Shown here: positions 25,440 to 34,999 of the stretch, one piece after another | How the letters are laid out: the number at the start of each line of letters is the position of its first letter | Position numbering within the stretch: position 1 is the first letter of the stretch | Assembly (NCBI GenBank): GCA_030427885.1 | Contig: JAUICM010000002.1 | Location: forward strand, 310,001 to 374,000 | Direction of reading: 5' to 3' | DNA from: Rhodothermia bacterium | GTDB taxonomy: Bacteria > Bacteroidota > Rhodothermia > Balneolales > Balneolaceae | DNA: 64,000 nt | The notes under the pieces: model-generated | Database searches by the model: none | The model's input: the letters and a program-made list of their open reading frames with translations, nothing else | What the model was told of the DNA's origin: nothing | Program-made: the position numbers and the translations under genes

Positions 25440-25823
25440 ATGAAAAACATGATTGCCGTTTGCTTTGCCGGCCTGCTTGCTCTAACAAATTGTGACTTAG
25501 TGGGTAGTGATAACACTGATGTTAAAATCCGTGTTCAGAATTCGAGTGCTTACACTATTGAAAACCTTCGAATTAATACGGGTGGTGGTGAATATGTTTA
25601 TGAAGAAATTTCACCCGGAGAAGTTTCTGATTATAGTGAATATGATTACTCCTACAGCTATTTCTTCGTTTCGTTTTCAGTTGATACCACCAATTTTGTA
25701 AGACAACCTGTTGACTATGTCGGTGAGGCTAAGATCAAAAGTGGTAAATATACCTTCGATATAAGTTTTGAATCCTTTGAAAACCGACCTTTATATTTTT
25801 CCGGAGATTTGAAAAAAGACTAA
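25440..25823 (+). CDS. Small lipoprotein of unknown function
   Basis: A 127-aa predicted lipoprotein: a short basic start, hydrophobic core and lipobox LTNC with Cys at residue 18. The mature part is rich in Ser, Tyr and Asp, is mostly beta (VKIRVQNSSAYTIENLRINTGGG) and has the run SDYSEYDYSYSYFF. This looks like a small immunoglobulin-like or DUF-type sandwich. No family is recognised. It lies between two VOC genes on the same strand. Confidence 0.8.
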   Translation: MKNMIAVCFAGLLALTNCDLVGSDNTDVKIRVQNSSAYTIENLRINTGGGEYVYEEISPGEVSDYSEYDYSYSYFFVSFSVDTTNFVRQPVDYVGEAKIKSGKYTFDISFESFENRPLYFSGDLKKD

Positions 25824-25837
25824 CAAACCCAACAATT

Positions 25838-26266
25838 ATGAAAAGAAGAGTAACGGGAATTGGCGGAGTATTCCTGAAAGCAGACGATCCAAAAGCAACC
25901 AGTGAATGGTATGCGAAACATCTTGGAGTTAAATCAGGACAATGGGGTGGCAGCTTCATATGGCGACATGCCAACGATCCTGAAAAGAAGGGATATACTG
26001 CATGGAGTATGTTCAAGACTGACACAACCTATACCGATCCAAGTAAAAAGGACTCCATGATCAACTACCGGGTTGAAAATCTTGAGGAGCTCTTGAAAGT
26101 TCTTGCAGAAGAAGGAGTTGAGATCGTCGGTGAGATGGAAACTTTTGAGTATGGAAAATTTGGATGGATCATGGATCCCAATGGGTATAAAATAGAACTC
26201 TGGGAGCCCGTGGATGAAATCTATGACGGAATGGTTAACGAAGACGATGCAAATTTGATGGAGTAG
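25838..26266 (+). CDS. VOC-family protein
   Basis: A 142-aa VOC protein beginning VTGIGGVFLKADDPKATSEWYAKHLGVKSGQWGG and ending GWIMDPNGYKIELWEP. The layout is that of the glyoxalase_2/bleomycin-resistance subgroup; conserved His/Glu ligands are only partly visible (the Glu of IELWEP). It is 14 nt after the small lipoprotein gene. This is the third VOC domain within 2 kb. Function is unknown. Confidence 0.88.
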   Translation: MKRRVTGIGGVFLKADDPKATSEWYAKHLGVKSGQWGGSFIWRHANDPEKKGYTAWSMFKTDTTYTDPSKKDSMINYRVENLEELLKVLAEEGVEIVGEMETFEYGKFGWIMDPNGYKIELWEPVDEIYDGMVNEDDANLME

Positions 26267-26319
26267 CTTTCCGGAAGTTAAATGCAATTTGTATCATCAG
26301 CCTGAACTAATTCTGACTG

Positions 26320-27270
26320 ATGGACCATCAAAATAAAACACACCTGCTCAAAAATCTGACCTTTACCTTTTCAGTTATTGTAGCAGTGATTTGGGCCTTG
26401 ATATTTCCAGATCACTTTACAAGTTGGGGGAGTTTTAAGCTCGGTTCGCTCATCATTCCGCTACTCATGCTCATTATGTTTGGCATGGGAACCACTATGA
26501 GTATCAAAGACTTCTCTGGTGTGTTTAAAATGCCCAAGGCTTTGCTGATCGGTCTGGCCTGCCAGTTCTCCATTATGCCGATCGTAGGACTTCTGCTCGT
26601 GCTGGCAACAGGACTTCCAAATGAAATAGCTGCGGGGGTTATTCTTGTTGGTTCTTCCCCAAGTGGGCTCGCTTCCAATGTGATGAGTTTCATTTCCCGG
26701 TCTAACCTGGCGTTATCGATCACTCTTACAGCCTTTGCTACCATTCTCTCACCTTTTCTCACCCCCCTGCTGATGAAACTGCTGGCTAGTCACTATGTGC
26801 CCATTGATATACTAGCAATGCTATGGAGCATTACTAAGATCGTGATCCTGCCAATTGTAGCAGGGCTTGTATTTAATTATTTCTTCTATGCCCGTTTCAG
26901 GATTCTGGAAAAAGTAATGCCGGTGGTTTCTATGGCAGGCATTACTTTTATCATCGCCATTATTACGGCAGCAGGACGTGATTCACTTCTGTCAATTGGT
27001 GCTTTATTGATCGGAGTCGTGATTCTTCACAATTGCATCGGATATCTGCTGGGATTCAATCTTTCCCGTCTTGCCGGAATGGACAAAAAGTCAGCGAGGA
27101 CGATCGCCTTTGAGGTTGGACTTCAAAACTCCGGCCTTGCTTCAGGCATTGCTGTAGAAATGGGAAAACTGGCAACAATGGGACTGGCGCCTGCCTTATT
27201 CAGCATTATTCAGAATGTAACCGGATCACTGCTTGCCAGCTTTTGGAGGAAAGATGTTAAGGAGATGTAA
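26320..27270 (+). CDS. BASS-family Na+/organic anion symporter
   Basis: A 316-aa inner-membrane transporter with about ten hydrophobic helices, bile acid:sodium symporter family (PF01758). The hallmarks are FGMGTTMSIKDFSGVFKMPKALLIG, the broken-helix motif VGSSPSGLASNVMSFISRSNLALSI and the second crossover FEVGLQNSGLASGIAVEMGK. These place it with PanS/YocS-like bacterial members that carry ketopantoate, pyruvate or other organic acids rather than bile acids. It has 53 bp of space after the VOC gene. The substrate is not inferable. Confidence 0.92.
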   Translation: MDHQNKTHLLKNLTFTFSVIVAVIWALIFPDHFTSWGSFKLGSLIIPLLMLIMFGMGTTMSIKDFSGVFKMPKALLIGLACQFSIMPIVGLLLVLATGLPNEIAAGVILVGSSPSGLASNVMSFISRSNLALSITLTAFATILSPFLTPLLMKLLASHYVPIDILAMLWSITKIVILPIVAGLVFNYFFYARFRILEKVMPVVSMAGITFIIAIITAAGRDSLLSIGALLIGVVILHNCIGYLLGFNLSRLAGMDKKSARTIAFEVGLQNSGLASGIAVEMGKLATMGLAPALFSIIQNVTGSLLASFWRKDVKEM

Positions 27271-27377
27271 AATCTCACAAAAAAACCGCTTTTCTTTAAA
27301 ATTCTTTGTCACTTTTCACGTGGTACTCTCGTCTACGTGGTGGTCATCTGAAATAAATTAATTCAGAGGTTAACACC

Positions 27378-27563
27378 ATGGAACTTTTTAAATACGTTTT
27401 TATCATTATTGCGAGTATTACCCTTTTCAATATATTCGGCGGGCTTGAACCCGGCATCAGTTTTGGCGAAATGGCGCTTAAAGCTGTTTTTGTAGGTCTC
27501 ATTTTCGCCGCGGGGTTAGTGTTAAAGGAAGCCAAAAACGCTTTCTTAAATAAGATTAGTTAA
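27378..27563 (+). CDS. 61-aa two-helix membrane protein
   Basis: A short gene with AGAGG before the ATG and a clear intrinsic terminator 20 bp after its stop. The product has two hydrophobic helices (YVFIIIASITLFNIFGGL and ALKAVFVGLIFAAGLVLK) and a basic tail. No family is recognised. The own terminator and ribosome site support it as a real gene. Confidence 0.65.
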   Translation: MELFKYVFIIIASITLFNIFGGLEPGISFGEMALKAVFVGLIFAAGLVLKEAKNAFLNKIS

Positions 27564-27582
27564 TCATACCTATTAAGGATTC

Positions 27583-27616
27583 AGGTTTCGCTCCGGGAGG
27601 GGCGAAACCTTTTTTT
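27583..27616 (+). terminator. Rho-independent terminator
   Basis: AGGTTTCGC and GCGAAACCT form a 9-bp stem around TCCGGGAGGG, followed by TTTTTT. It ends the 61-aa membrane protein transcript. Confidence 0.9.
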
Positions 27617-27719
27617 ATGTCCTTTAGATTAGTCATACAGAGCATGTGCGATGGATCTGTACAATGCATTCCTCTCTGAGTAATTTTTGAAAAGGTTTTA
27701 CTGTTTCAAACTCTATCGC

Positions 27720-28463
27720 CTACTCCGGATAGGTCTTCAGTTTTATGAATTTGAAACCTGCTCTTTCCGTCAGATCCTGCATTTGTTTAACCACTTCCCC
27801 GGTAGACTTCGATACCCAGAACCAGGCTTTTGATCCTGAATTATAGTCTGTGAATATTTTCCAGGTATCAACTTCATTACCATCGGCCAAGGCAAATTGC
27901 TCGCTGCCTTCGACGGTAAATGTGTAATACTGTGGCGGCAAACTTCCTCCGGGATGATAGAAGTTGATCACTGTTGTTTTCAGTTCATTCCATCTTATTG
28001 CTTTCATAAACTCAAAATCGATCTCAAAGTTAAATGTAGGTTCGCTCAACTCGATGGAAAAATCTGAATTTATACTTTCAAGTTCAGGGTTCGAGATCAC
28101 CTTTTCACTGGAGTAAATATAAGATTCCAGGCCTTTATCAGTGGTACGGTTATGTGTGCTTGTTTCCAGTGTTAGTGGATCAATAAGAGTTTCCAAATGA
28201 TGTTTCTGATCTGCGGCAAAAATCTCCTGTTCTATCATCAACCTATTTCCTTCTTTAGTGATCGTATGTCTTTTTATCCCGAATGGTGATAAGCTCCCAT
28301 CGCCCATTTCCCGATACAGGATATATGTGCTTGTTCCTTCTTTTATGTTCTTATGATTCTTAAAAGTTTCCCCTACAACCAGGGTATCAACTTGTGCAAA
28401 GGTATTTATGGAGAATAAAGTAATGATGATGAATAGTGAAAGCTGTGATCTGTAATTCGGCAT
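27720..28463 (-). CDS. Exported DUF3108-like protein
   Basis: A 247-aa exported protein with signal peptide (YRSQLSLFIIITLFSINTFAQ). The mature chain is a beta-rich sheet with phrases such as TSTYILYREMGDG, ISNPELESINSDFSIELSE, YTFTVEGSEQFALADGNEVDTWKI and AWFWVSKSTGEVVKQ. These match the DUF3108/YbhP-like outer-membrane-associated beta proteins that bind lipophilic molecules, but similarity is weak. It is divergent from the acetyltransferase gene. Function unknown; periplasmic location inferred. Confidence 0.75.
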   Translation of the reverse strand: MPNYRSQLSLFIIITLFSINTFAQVDTLVVGETFKNHKNIKEGTSTYILYREMGDGSLSPFGIKRHTITKEGNRLMIEQEIFAADQKHHLETLIDPLTLETSTHNRTTDKGLESYIYSSEKVISNPELESINSDFSIELSEPTFNFEIDFEFMKAIRWNELKTTVINFYHPGGSLPPQYYTFTVEGSEQFALADGNEVDTWKIFTDYNSGSKAWFWVSKSTGEVVKQMQDLTERAGFKFIKLKTYPE

Positions 28464-28597
28464 ATCATATAGTTTTGTGAAATCTTAGCACACGAAAACT
28501 AATTCCGAAGGTTGAGTAAAAATTGTAAAAAGCTGACAGATACTCACCATTAACTGTAGAAGTAGCATCATATCTTTTGTTCTGAGTACATTCTGGA

Positions 28598-29083
28598 ATG
28601 AATCAGTTCTCATTTCGAAAAGCCACAATTAACGACCTGGAGCTTCTGCAACATTGGGATAAGCAGCCTCATGTTATTAATTCTGACCCAAATGATTGGG
28701 ACTGGGAAACGGATCTCCTGAATGAAAGTCCTTTTTCTGAAAAGCTTATCGCTATGCTTGAAAATAAACCTATTGGTTTCGTGCAGATCATTGACCCCGC
28801 CAATGAGGAAACACATTACTGGGGCGATGTCGAAGAAAACCTTCGCGCAATTGATATCTGGATTGGTGAAGCTAAAAACCTGAATAAAGGCTATGGTACA
28901 CAGATTATGAATCTCGCAACTGCCCGGTGTTTCTCGGATGAGCTAGTGAAGGCGATTATTATCGACCCCCTCACTTCTAACAAAGACGCTATTCGATTCT
29001 ATAAAAGATTCGGTTTTAGCTTTGTGGAATACCGAACCTTTGGTACTGATGAATGTTCCGTACTACGACTAAATCGTTCGTAG
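28598..29083 (+). CDS. AAC(6')-like GNAT acetyltransferase
   Basis: A 161-aa acetyltransferase resembling the aminoglycoside 6'-N-acetyltransferase subgroup of GNAT. Order of marks: FRKATINDLELLQHW at the N-terminus, KPIGFVQIID, the substrate-side segment IDIWIGEAKNLNKGYGTQIM with the acetyl-CoA binding NLNKGYGT, and IIIDPLTSNKDAIRFYKRFGF. The pattern 'ID-x-(W/F)-IGE-x-x-x-x-x-(K)G-x-GT' is characteristic of AAC(6'). A chromosomal homologue need not confer resistance; amine detoxification is equally possible. It stands alone, convergent with the M14 peptidase gene. Confidence 0.85.
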   Translation: MNQFSFRKATINDLELLQHWDKQPHVINSDPNDWDWETDLLNESPFSEKLIAMLENKPIGFVQIIDPANEETHYWGDVEENLRAIDIWIGEAKNLNKGYGTQIMNLATARCFSDELVKAIIIDPLTSNKDAIRFYKRFGFSFVEYRTFGTDECSVLRLNRS

Positions 29084-29104
29084 TATTTCAATGACTTATC
29101 CTCT

Positions 29105-30775
29105 TTACTTCAGCTCGAAATACTTAAACACCGGATATTCAACAGATCCATTATCGATGCCGTTTTCCTCGAAATACTCATCAAAAAAGTTCCAGACTAC
29201 TAATCCGTCATCCGATTGTGGTTCCAGCGTGTAGAAAATCAGATTTGCTAATGGCTGTGCCAGATCCACCCAATAATCGCCCGCTTCAAAAGTTTTTGAG
29301 ACTGGGGCGTATTCACCTTCAACCGAAACCATATTATGTTTCTCAAACTGACGACGGCTCTTATTGAATTCCGTAACTTCAAATGCTTCCCCGGTTGCGT
29401 GTACCGTTTTAGTAAGCTTTTTAACAACCGCACCCTGTTTTTCCAGATGTTCGGCTATATAACTCAACTCGGCCGGAATCAGATATCCACGTGGCAGGGT
29501 ACTTTCAACAGTAGCTTTAAATCCACTGTAATTTTTGATCCCGTGAAGAGTAACGATCTTTTGACCACGAACCAGTTTAACATCACTTCCGGAAGCATAT
29601 CCCATATCCTCAGCACTCAGGTAACCCGTTGAACTGTCTGTTTCGATATATGGGATATATTCGTAGCTACGATAATTCGGGATATCTTCGAGATACACCA
29701 TTTCGAAACGAACACCCTTCTTAACCTTTCCTGCCTGGGTTTTCACCAGATTGATCGCATCCCGTTCAGCTTTATCATTGACAGCCGCAATTTCTTTTCC
29801 ATGTTTATTGGTGAACTCCAGTATCTCAGTCACAAAAGCATGTGTCGAATTCATTCTTTGATACAGACGCTCGTGCGCAAAAGCTTCACTAAGTATTCCG
29901 ATCTTATTTCTCAATCCCATTTGATTTACGATGTACCTTGGATGGTGGTTATAGGTATAGATCGCAGTTACCGGCCAGCCATCACGTAAATTCTGATATC
30001 CATATGGCCCGATGAAAACATCGTATTTCTCTTCCACATTCTTTGTTACTTCCGGAAGCAATTTATCCCAGGTCATATCGTAAGGCCCCTTCTCTCCGGA
30101 AGTATGATAACTTGGTGCCCAGGTAAGCGAATAACCGTGCCAGGTTCCATTTGTGGTATGCAGATCAACCAGTATTTCAGGATCCCATTTCATCAGAATA
30201 TTTGTGACCAGCGCATTGGTCTCCAGTGTTTCCATTTTGATGCCATCCCGGTTCAGATCCCAGCCCTGACTATTTGCGCGAACACCCGTCTTCTCAGGGC
30301 TCCCTTCCTGACTTCGTCGAACTTCCACATCCAGCTTGTCGTTGGAGTCAGTATTGTAGATTGGAGCGAAAATAATGATCTGGTTATCGAGCAGATGTTT
30401 CTTATCCCCAAAAAGGATCTCACGCATCATGACCTGGAGCACTTCTTTTCCTTCTACTTCACCCGAGTGAATATTTCCCTGGATGTACATCACCGGCTTG
30501 CCCGAAACTTTTGCTTCTTTTGGTGAACTCACTTTTGGGTCGGCCATCACAACCACTGGGATATCTTTTCCTTCCAGGCTTTTTCCCATCGACTCCACAT
30601 GCACCAGATCCGAGTTCGCCTCTACTGTTTTGATAAAATCCACCACATCCGCATACATGGAAGTCTGAGTGTATTGAGTTTTCTCAGGAGTCGTGATCAG
30701 GTCCTGGGTGTATTGGGCGTTTGCGTGTATAACGAAAAGGGAAAGGGCAAAAGTGAAAAGCAGTAGTCGTTTCAT
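29105..30775 (-). CDS. Exported M14-family zinc metallopeptidase
   Basis: A 556-aa exported protein: signal peptide MKRLLLFTFALSLFVIHANA, then an N-terminal M14 domain. Zinc ligands are H and E of GNIHSGEVEGKE (about residues 95-106) and the His of DLHTTNG; the catalytic Glu is likely in IGILSEAFAHE. The stretch AVYNTDSNDKLDV-like (IYNTDSNDKLDVEVRR) and the second half with beta-rich accessory sequence (VTLHGIKNYSGFKATVESTLP) fit the larger secreted M14 proteins of Bacteroidota. Likely a periplasmic or surface carboxypeptidase used in peptide scavenging. Confidence 0.88.
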   Translation of the reverse strand: MKRLLLFTFALSLFVIHANAQYTQDLITTPEKTQYTQTSMYADVVDFIKTVEANSDLVHVESMGKSLEGKDIPVVVMADPKVSSPKEAKVSGKPVMYIQGNIHSGEVEGKEVLQVMMREILFGDKKHLLDNQIIIFAPIYNTDSNDKLDVEVRRSQEGSPEKTGVRANSQGWDLNRDGIKMETLETNALVTNILMKWDPEILVDLHTTNGTWHGYSLTWAPSYHTSGEKGPYDMTWDKLLPEVTKNVEEKYDVFIGPYGYQNLRDGWPVTAIYTYNHHPRYIVNQMGLRNKIGILSEAFAHERLYQRMNSTHAFVTEILEFTNKHGKEIAAVNDKAERDAINLVKTQAGKVKKGVRFEMVYLEDIPNYRSYEYIPYIETDSSTGYLSAEDMGYASGSDVKLVRGQKIVTLHGIKNYSGFKATVESTLPRGYLIPAELSYIAEHLEKQGAVVKKLTKTVHATGEAFEVTEFNKSRRQFEKHNMVSVEGEYAPVSKTFEAGDYWVDLAQPLANLIFYTLEPQSDDGLVVWNFFDEYFEENGIDNGSVEYPVFKYFELK

Positions 30776-30935
30776 CTCAAAATGTTTGGTTCGGCAAAGT
30801 ATAGGAAAATGTGAGGGATTAAGCTTTGGATGAGTTGTTAATTAATATTTCATGTTATGAGCTCCTGCCCCTCCTTGCGCGAAGGAATGAATCTCTTCGC
30901 TTGTAGACTTACCTGATCCTAATACAGTGGAAACT

Positions 30936-30953
30936 TACTAGATCTCACTAGTA
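30936..30953. repeat. Small dyad in 240-bp intergenic region
   Basis: TACTAG-ATCTCA-CTAGTA within the 30776-31016 spacer between the divergent M14 and GH43 genes. A second inverted pair GCGAAG/CTTCGC lies about 40 bp before it. Probably part of the divergent promoter region; no protein can be named. Confidence 0.35.
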
Positions 30954-31016
30954 GTTGAATATCCTGTCAGCCTGACTTATACTCACACCACCAATTCAAA
31001 CCAGCCAGTTTCCTTA

Positions 31017-32075
31017 ATGAAATCCACACTGTTCACTGTCCTCTGTTTACTGATCACTGTTTCCGCTTGCACTAAATCCGAGCCACAAAACGAATTTTCA
31101 GGAAATCCTGTAATTGAAGGCTGGTACGCTGATCCTGAAGGGATCATTTTCGGGGATGAATACTGGATCTTTCCAACCTACTCCGACCATTACGGAGAAC
31201 CCGATACTTCATCGGTATTCACAGAAGAACAGAAAGCCAAACGGGCACTGGCCATCAACGATCAGTATCTGATCCAGACTTTTTTCGATGCTTTTTCATC
31301 CAAAGATCTCGTGAACTGGACCAAGCATTCCAAAGTGCTGGATATCAAAGATGTAAAATGGGCTTCGTATTCGATGTGGGCTCCCTCCATCATCTCTGCC
31401 AACGACAAATACTACCTGTTCTTTGGAGCGAATGACATTCAGAGCAATGAGGAATATGGAGGGATTGGTGTCGCTGTTTCCGACAAACCTGAAGGTCCGT
31501 ACAAAGACGCCCTTGGCAAACCACTCATCAATGAATTCCATAACGGAGCTCAACCTATCGATCAGTTTGTGTTCAAAGATGATGATGGACAGATATACAT
31601 GTTCTATGGAGGATGGAGACATTGTAATGTGGTTAAACTCAGCGATGATCTGCTTAGCCTCGAACCTTTCGAAGACGGTGAGTATTACAAAGAGATAACT
31701 CCTGAGAACTACGTAGAAGGCCCTTTTGTATTCAAAAAGAATGGAAAATATTATTTCATGTGGTCGGAAGGCGGCTGGATGGGACCGAATTACAGCGTAG
31801 CCTATGCGATCGGGGATTCCCCTTTTGGTCCGTTTGAACGCATTGGCAAAGTACTGCAGCAGGATTCGACCATTGCCCGTGGCGCCGGACATCATTCCGT
31901 GATCATCTCCCCTGACAAAGAAGATTATTACATGGTATACCATCGTCGCCCCATCGATACCAATGATCCACACCACCGGGAGGTCAGCATCGATTACATG
32001 TACTTTGATGAGGATGGCTACATCAAACCTATCGTGATGACAAATGAAGGGGTGAAGAGGAAGGAATTGAACTGA
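31017..32075 (+). CDS. GH43-family glycoside hydrolase lipoprotein
   Basis: A 352-aa predicted lipoprotein (lipobox VSAC, Cys at residue 18) with a five-bladed propeller of glycoside hydrolase family 43 (alpha-L-arabinofuranosidase/beta-xylosidase type). The catalytic base Asp is in EGWYADPEG, the pKa-modulating Asp in PIDQFVFKDDDG and the acid Glu in YVEGPFVFKKNGKYY, in correct order. MWAPSIISANDKYYLFF and GHHSVIISPDKEDYYMVYHRR complete the pattern. It likely acts on arabinan or xylan fragments at the cell surface. No SusCD pair or transporter is adjacent; it is an orphan. Confidence 0.92.
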   Translation: MKSTLFTVLCLLITVSACTKSEPQNEFSGNPVIEGWYADPEGIIFGDEYWIFPTYSDHYGEPDTSSVFTEEQKAKRALAINDQYLIQTFFDAFSSKDLVNWTKHSKVLDIKDVKWASYSMWAPSIISANDKYYLFFGANDIQSNEEYGGIGVAVSDKPEGPYKDALGKPLINEFHNGAQPIDQFVFKDDDGQIYMFYGGWRHCNVVKLSDDLLSLEPFEDGEYYKEITPENYVEGPFVFKKNGKYYFMWSEGGWMGPNYSVAYAIGDSPFGPFERIGKVLQQDSTIARGAGHHSVIISPDKEDYYMVYHRRPIDTNDPHHREVSIDYMYFDEDGYIKPIVMTNEGVKRKELN

Positions 32076-32102
32076 TCTTGAAAAAATCACCAAATCGAAA
32101 CA

Positions 32103-32122
32103 GATCCTGAAACAAGTTCAGG
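32103..32122. repeat. Dispersed palindrome GATCCTGAAACAAGTTCAGG
   Basis: CCTGAA and TTCAGG form a 6-bp stem. On the minus strand the surroundings read GTCGTCCTGAACTTGTTTCAGGATC-like, matching a palindrome I know as widespread in Bacteroidota genomes. A related TACTGAA/TTCAGTA hairpin lies in repeat copy A at 56196-56214. It sits between the GH43 gene and clpB. Confidence 0.55.
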
Positions 32123-32157
32123 ACGACGACTAGTGGGATTCCTATCCCTAATTCGTG

Positions 32158-32182
32158 ATTGAACAATTCTTAATTGTTCAAT
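32158..32182. repeat. Post-stop hairpin after clpB, 11-bp perfect arms
   Basis: ATTGAACAATT and AATTGTTCAAT with loop CTT. The right arm overlaps the clpB stop codon on the minus strand. There is no T-run on the clpB side. Confidence 0.7.
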
Positions 32183-34818
32183 TACTCCTCCACCCATTCC
32201 TCTACATCGCTTACTACTTCTGCAAACTCAATGTATTCTCCGTTTTTGCTGATGGTTGCATCGTACTCAACCGGGGTTTCACTATCGCGCATCAGTAGCT
32301 GGGAAGCCAGTGTATTAGTGATGTTTTGCTGGATTACCCGTTTCAGTGGCCTGGCCCCATACACAGGATCATAACCACGCGCTGCCAGCCAGTCTTTCAC
32401 TGCATCCGGCACCACAAGAGTCACATTGTTCTTAGCAAGCAACTGATGAACCCGTTTGAGCTGAATATCCACAATAGAACGAATATGTTCTCTTCCAAGC
32501 GGATGGAATACAATGATGTCATCCACCCTGTTCAGAAACTCAGGTCGGATGGTCATCTTAAGCTGGTCGATCAGCTGGTTCTGGAGTTTATCGTACTGTT
32601 CATCACTAAGCTCACCTTTGGTCTTCTCCATCTCATTCACAATGAGGTGTGAACCTATATTAGAGGTCATGATGATAATGGTGTTCTTGAAATCGACTGT
32701 TGTTCCCTTGTTGTCGGTAAGTCGGCCTTCGTCCAGCACCTGCAACAGAATATTGAACACATCCGGGTGAGCTTTCTCCACTTCATCCAACAGGATCACA
32801 GAATAGGGATGTCGACGGGCGGCTTCGGTAAGCTGACCACCTTCATCATAGCCAACATATCCCGGAGGCGCTCCGACCAGACGACTCACACTGTGTTTCT
32901 CCATGTACTCGCTCATATCGATGCGGATCATGGCGTTGGAGTCGTTAAACAGGAACTCCGCCAGCGATCGTGCCAGCTCCGTTTTACCCACACCGGTCGA
33001 TCCAAGAAAGAAAAAGGAACCGATCGGGCGATCTTCATCCTGTAAACCTGCTCTTGAACGGCGTACCGCATTTGAAACAGCTTCGATCGCCTTATCCTGA
33101 CCGATCACCCTTTTATGAAGTTCTTCCTCTAGCAGCAGCAATTTCTGCCGCTCGCTTTGAAGCATTTTCTTCACAGGAATACCGGTCCATCGGGCCACTA
33201 TATCAGCAATGTCTTCGGCGTCCACTTCCTCTTTAAGTAATGCCTTGCGTTCCTGCATCTCATCGAGTTGCTTCTTGGCCGATTCCAGGTCTTTCTCCAG
33301 CTGGGTGATGGTTCCGTATCTCAGTTCAGCCACCTTTTCATAGTTACCGGCTCGTTCAGCTTTATCGGCTTCGTTTCGGGTGGTCTCAATAGCCTGCTTC
33401 AGTTCACGTGCTTTCTGGATCAGGTCTCTTTCCTGCTCCCATTGTACCCGCATTGAGTTACGCTGCTCTTCCAGGTCGGCCAGCTCTTTTTCGATCCCTT
33501 TGATCTTGGACTGATCTTTTTCACGCTTTAATGCCTCCCGCTCAATTTCCAGCTGACGAATGGCACGTTCGATGGCGTCCAGTTCTTCCGGCAGAGAATC
33601 GATCTGCAATCGAAGTCTGGAAGCTGCCTCGTCAATAAGATCGATAGCTTTATCCGGCAAAAACCGGTCTGCAATATATCGGTGAGAAAGTTCGGCCGCA
33701 GCTACAATGGCCGCATCTGTAATTCGAACACCGTGATGCACTTCATAGCGTTCCTGTAATCCTCGAAGAATCGAAACCGTGTCTTCGATAGTAGGCTCTC
33801 CCACCAGCACTGTTTGAAGACGACGCTCAAGTGCCTTGTCTTTCTCGATGTACTTCCGGTATTCATCCAGTGTGGTGGCACCAATAGCGTGCATTTCTCC
33901 GCGTGCCAGTGCTGGTTTCAGAATGTTGGCTGCATCCATCGCACCCTCAGTAGCACCCGCACCAACCAGTGTATGGATCTCATCAATAAAAAGAATGAGT
34001 TCACCATCCGATTCCGTTACTTCCTTAACAACGGCTTTAAGTCGTTCTTCAAATTCTCCACGGAATTTGGTTCCGGCCACCAAAGCTCCCATATCCAGAG
34101 CCACAATTCGCTTTGATTTGAGTCCTTCCGGAACATCTCCTCTCACGATTCTCAGAGCCATACCTTCTGCGATAGCTGTTTTACCCACACCAGGTTCTCC
34201 GATAAGAACAGGATTGTTTTTTGTTCTTCTGGTCAGGATCTGCATCACACGGCGAATTTCCTGATCTCGCCCAATAACCGGATCCAGTTTGTTCTTCTCT
34301 GCCAGTTCATTAAGATCACGGGCATATTTTTTCAAAGCCCCGAATCGGCTCTCGGCATTTGGGTCGTCTACTTTCTGACCACCCCGCACATCATTCAGAA
34401 CCTTCAGGATATTATCCTTGTTAACTCCCTGATCTTTGAGTACTGAAGCTGCCTCACCTTTTGTTTGTACCAAACCCAGTAACACATGTTCTGAACTGAT
34501 GTATTCATCCCCCAAAGCAGTGGCTTCTTTCTGCGCAGTGTCGAATGCCTCTTTTGCTGTAGTTGAAAGATACTGACCTGAAACAGAAGCCCCCTGAACC
34601 TTAGGAAGTCTCTCCAGCGCTGCATCCACAACCTTAGCAATAGCCTGTTCATTAGCCCCCAGCTTATTTAGTAGCGTATGGATGATATTGTCGTTATCCA
34701 GTAAAAAGGCTTTGAGCACATGAACTGGTTCCAGGGCCTGATTATTACCAGACTGTGCCAGTTCCAATGCCTTTTGCACTGTTTCCTGAGCTTTTAATGT
34801 AAATTTATTCAGATTCAT
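32182..34818 (-). CDS. clpB: ATP-dependent disaggregase ClpB
   Basis: An 878-aa AAA+ chaperone. N-terminal Clp-N repeats (residues 1-145), NBD1 with Walker A GEPGVGKT and Walker B LILFIDEI, the long coiled middle domain (residues about 405-525, rich in Glu/Lys/Arg), NBD2 with GSTGVGKT and [13 protein letters not shown], and the arginine-finger NRVDD region are complete. It rescues aggregated proteins with DnaK. The ribosome site AGGAGGG lies 12 nt upstream of the ATG. It forms a heat-shock block with HtrA and Hsp20. No CIRCE element is seen upstream, so control is by another mechanism. Confidence 0.97.
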   Translation of the reverse strand: MNLNKFTLKAQETVQKALELAQSGNNQALEPVHVLKAFLLDNDNIIHTLLNKLGANEQAIAKVVDAALERLPKVQGASVSGQYLSTTAKEAFDTAQKEATALGDEYISSEHVLLGLVQTKGEAASVLKDQGVNKDNILKVLNDVRGGQKVDDPNAESRFGALKKYARDLNELAEKNKLDPVIGRDQEIRRVMQILTRRTKNNPVLIGEPGVGKTAIAEGMALRIVRGDVPEGLKSKRIVALDMGALVAGTKFRGEFEERLKAVVKEVTESDGELILFIDEIHTLVGAGATEGAMDAANILKPALARGEMHAIGATTLDEYRKYIEKDKALERRLQTVLVGEPTIEDTVSILRGLQERYEVHHGVRITDAAIVAAAELSHRYIADRFLPDKAIDLIDEAASRLRLQIDSLPEELDAIERAIRQLEIEREALKREKDQSKIKGIEKELADLEEQRNSMRVQWEQERDLIQKARELKQAIETTRNEADKAERAGNYEKVAELRYGTITQLEKDLESAKKQLDEMQERKALLKEEVDAEDIADIVARWTGIPVKKMLQSERQKLLLLEEELHKRVIGQDKAIEAVSNAVRRSRAGLQDEDRPIGSFFFLGSTGVGKTELARSLAEFLFNDSNAMIRIDMSEYMEKHSVSRLVGAPPGYVGYDEGGQLTEAARRHPYSVILLDEVEKAHPDVFNILLQVLDEGRLTDNKGTTVDFKNTIIIMTSNIGSHLIVNEMEKTKGELSDEQYDKLQNQLIDQLKMTIRPEFLNRVDDIIVFHPLGREHIRSIVDIQLKRVHQLLAKNNVTLVVPDAVKDWLAARGYDPVYGARPLKRVIQQNITNTLASQLLMRDSETPVEYDATISKNGEYIEFAEVVSDVEEWVEE

Positions 34819-34915
34819 AATTAATTAACCCTCCTGTTGTAATCTGTATCATGTTAGTCCAAAACCGTGCCTATCTGAACGCCTTGACAACTTTACAGTA
34901 CCCAAAATTTTTTCA

Positions 34916-34931
34916 TACTAAATTATTAGTA
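34916..34931. promoter_or_regulatory. TACTAA/TTAGTA dyad in the clpB-lipoprotein promoter region
   Basis: TACTAA-ATTA-TTAGTA lies between clpB (minus) and the first tandem lipoprotein gene (plus). It resembles the shorter core of the BlaI-type dyad at 1595-1618. Which gene it serves cannot be decided. Confidence 0.3.
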
Positions 34932-34999
34932 GGTATCGTTCTTTTTTAAGATATTCACAGTAATAACAATGCTATGGTAATAAACAATGAGAGATTAAT

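Noticed and set aside
31296-32093. 265-aa open frame on the minus strand
   Set aside because: It lies wholly antisense to the GH43 lipoprotein gene, whose frame has full catalytic motifs. The antisense product has no recognisable motif.
33836-34264. 142-aa Ser-rich open frame on the plus strand
   Set aside because: Antisense to the clpB NBD1 region.
34819-34999. CIRCE (HrcA) or similar heat-shock operator upstream of clpB
   Set aside because: No TTAGCACTC-N9-GAGTGCTAA-like sequence present on either strand.
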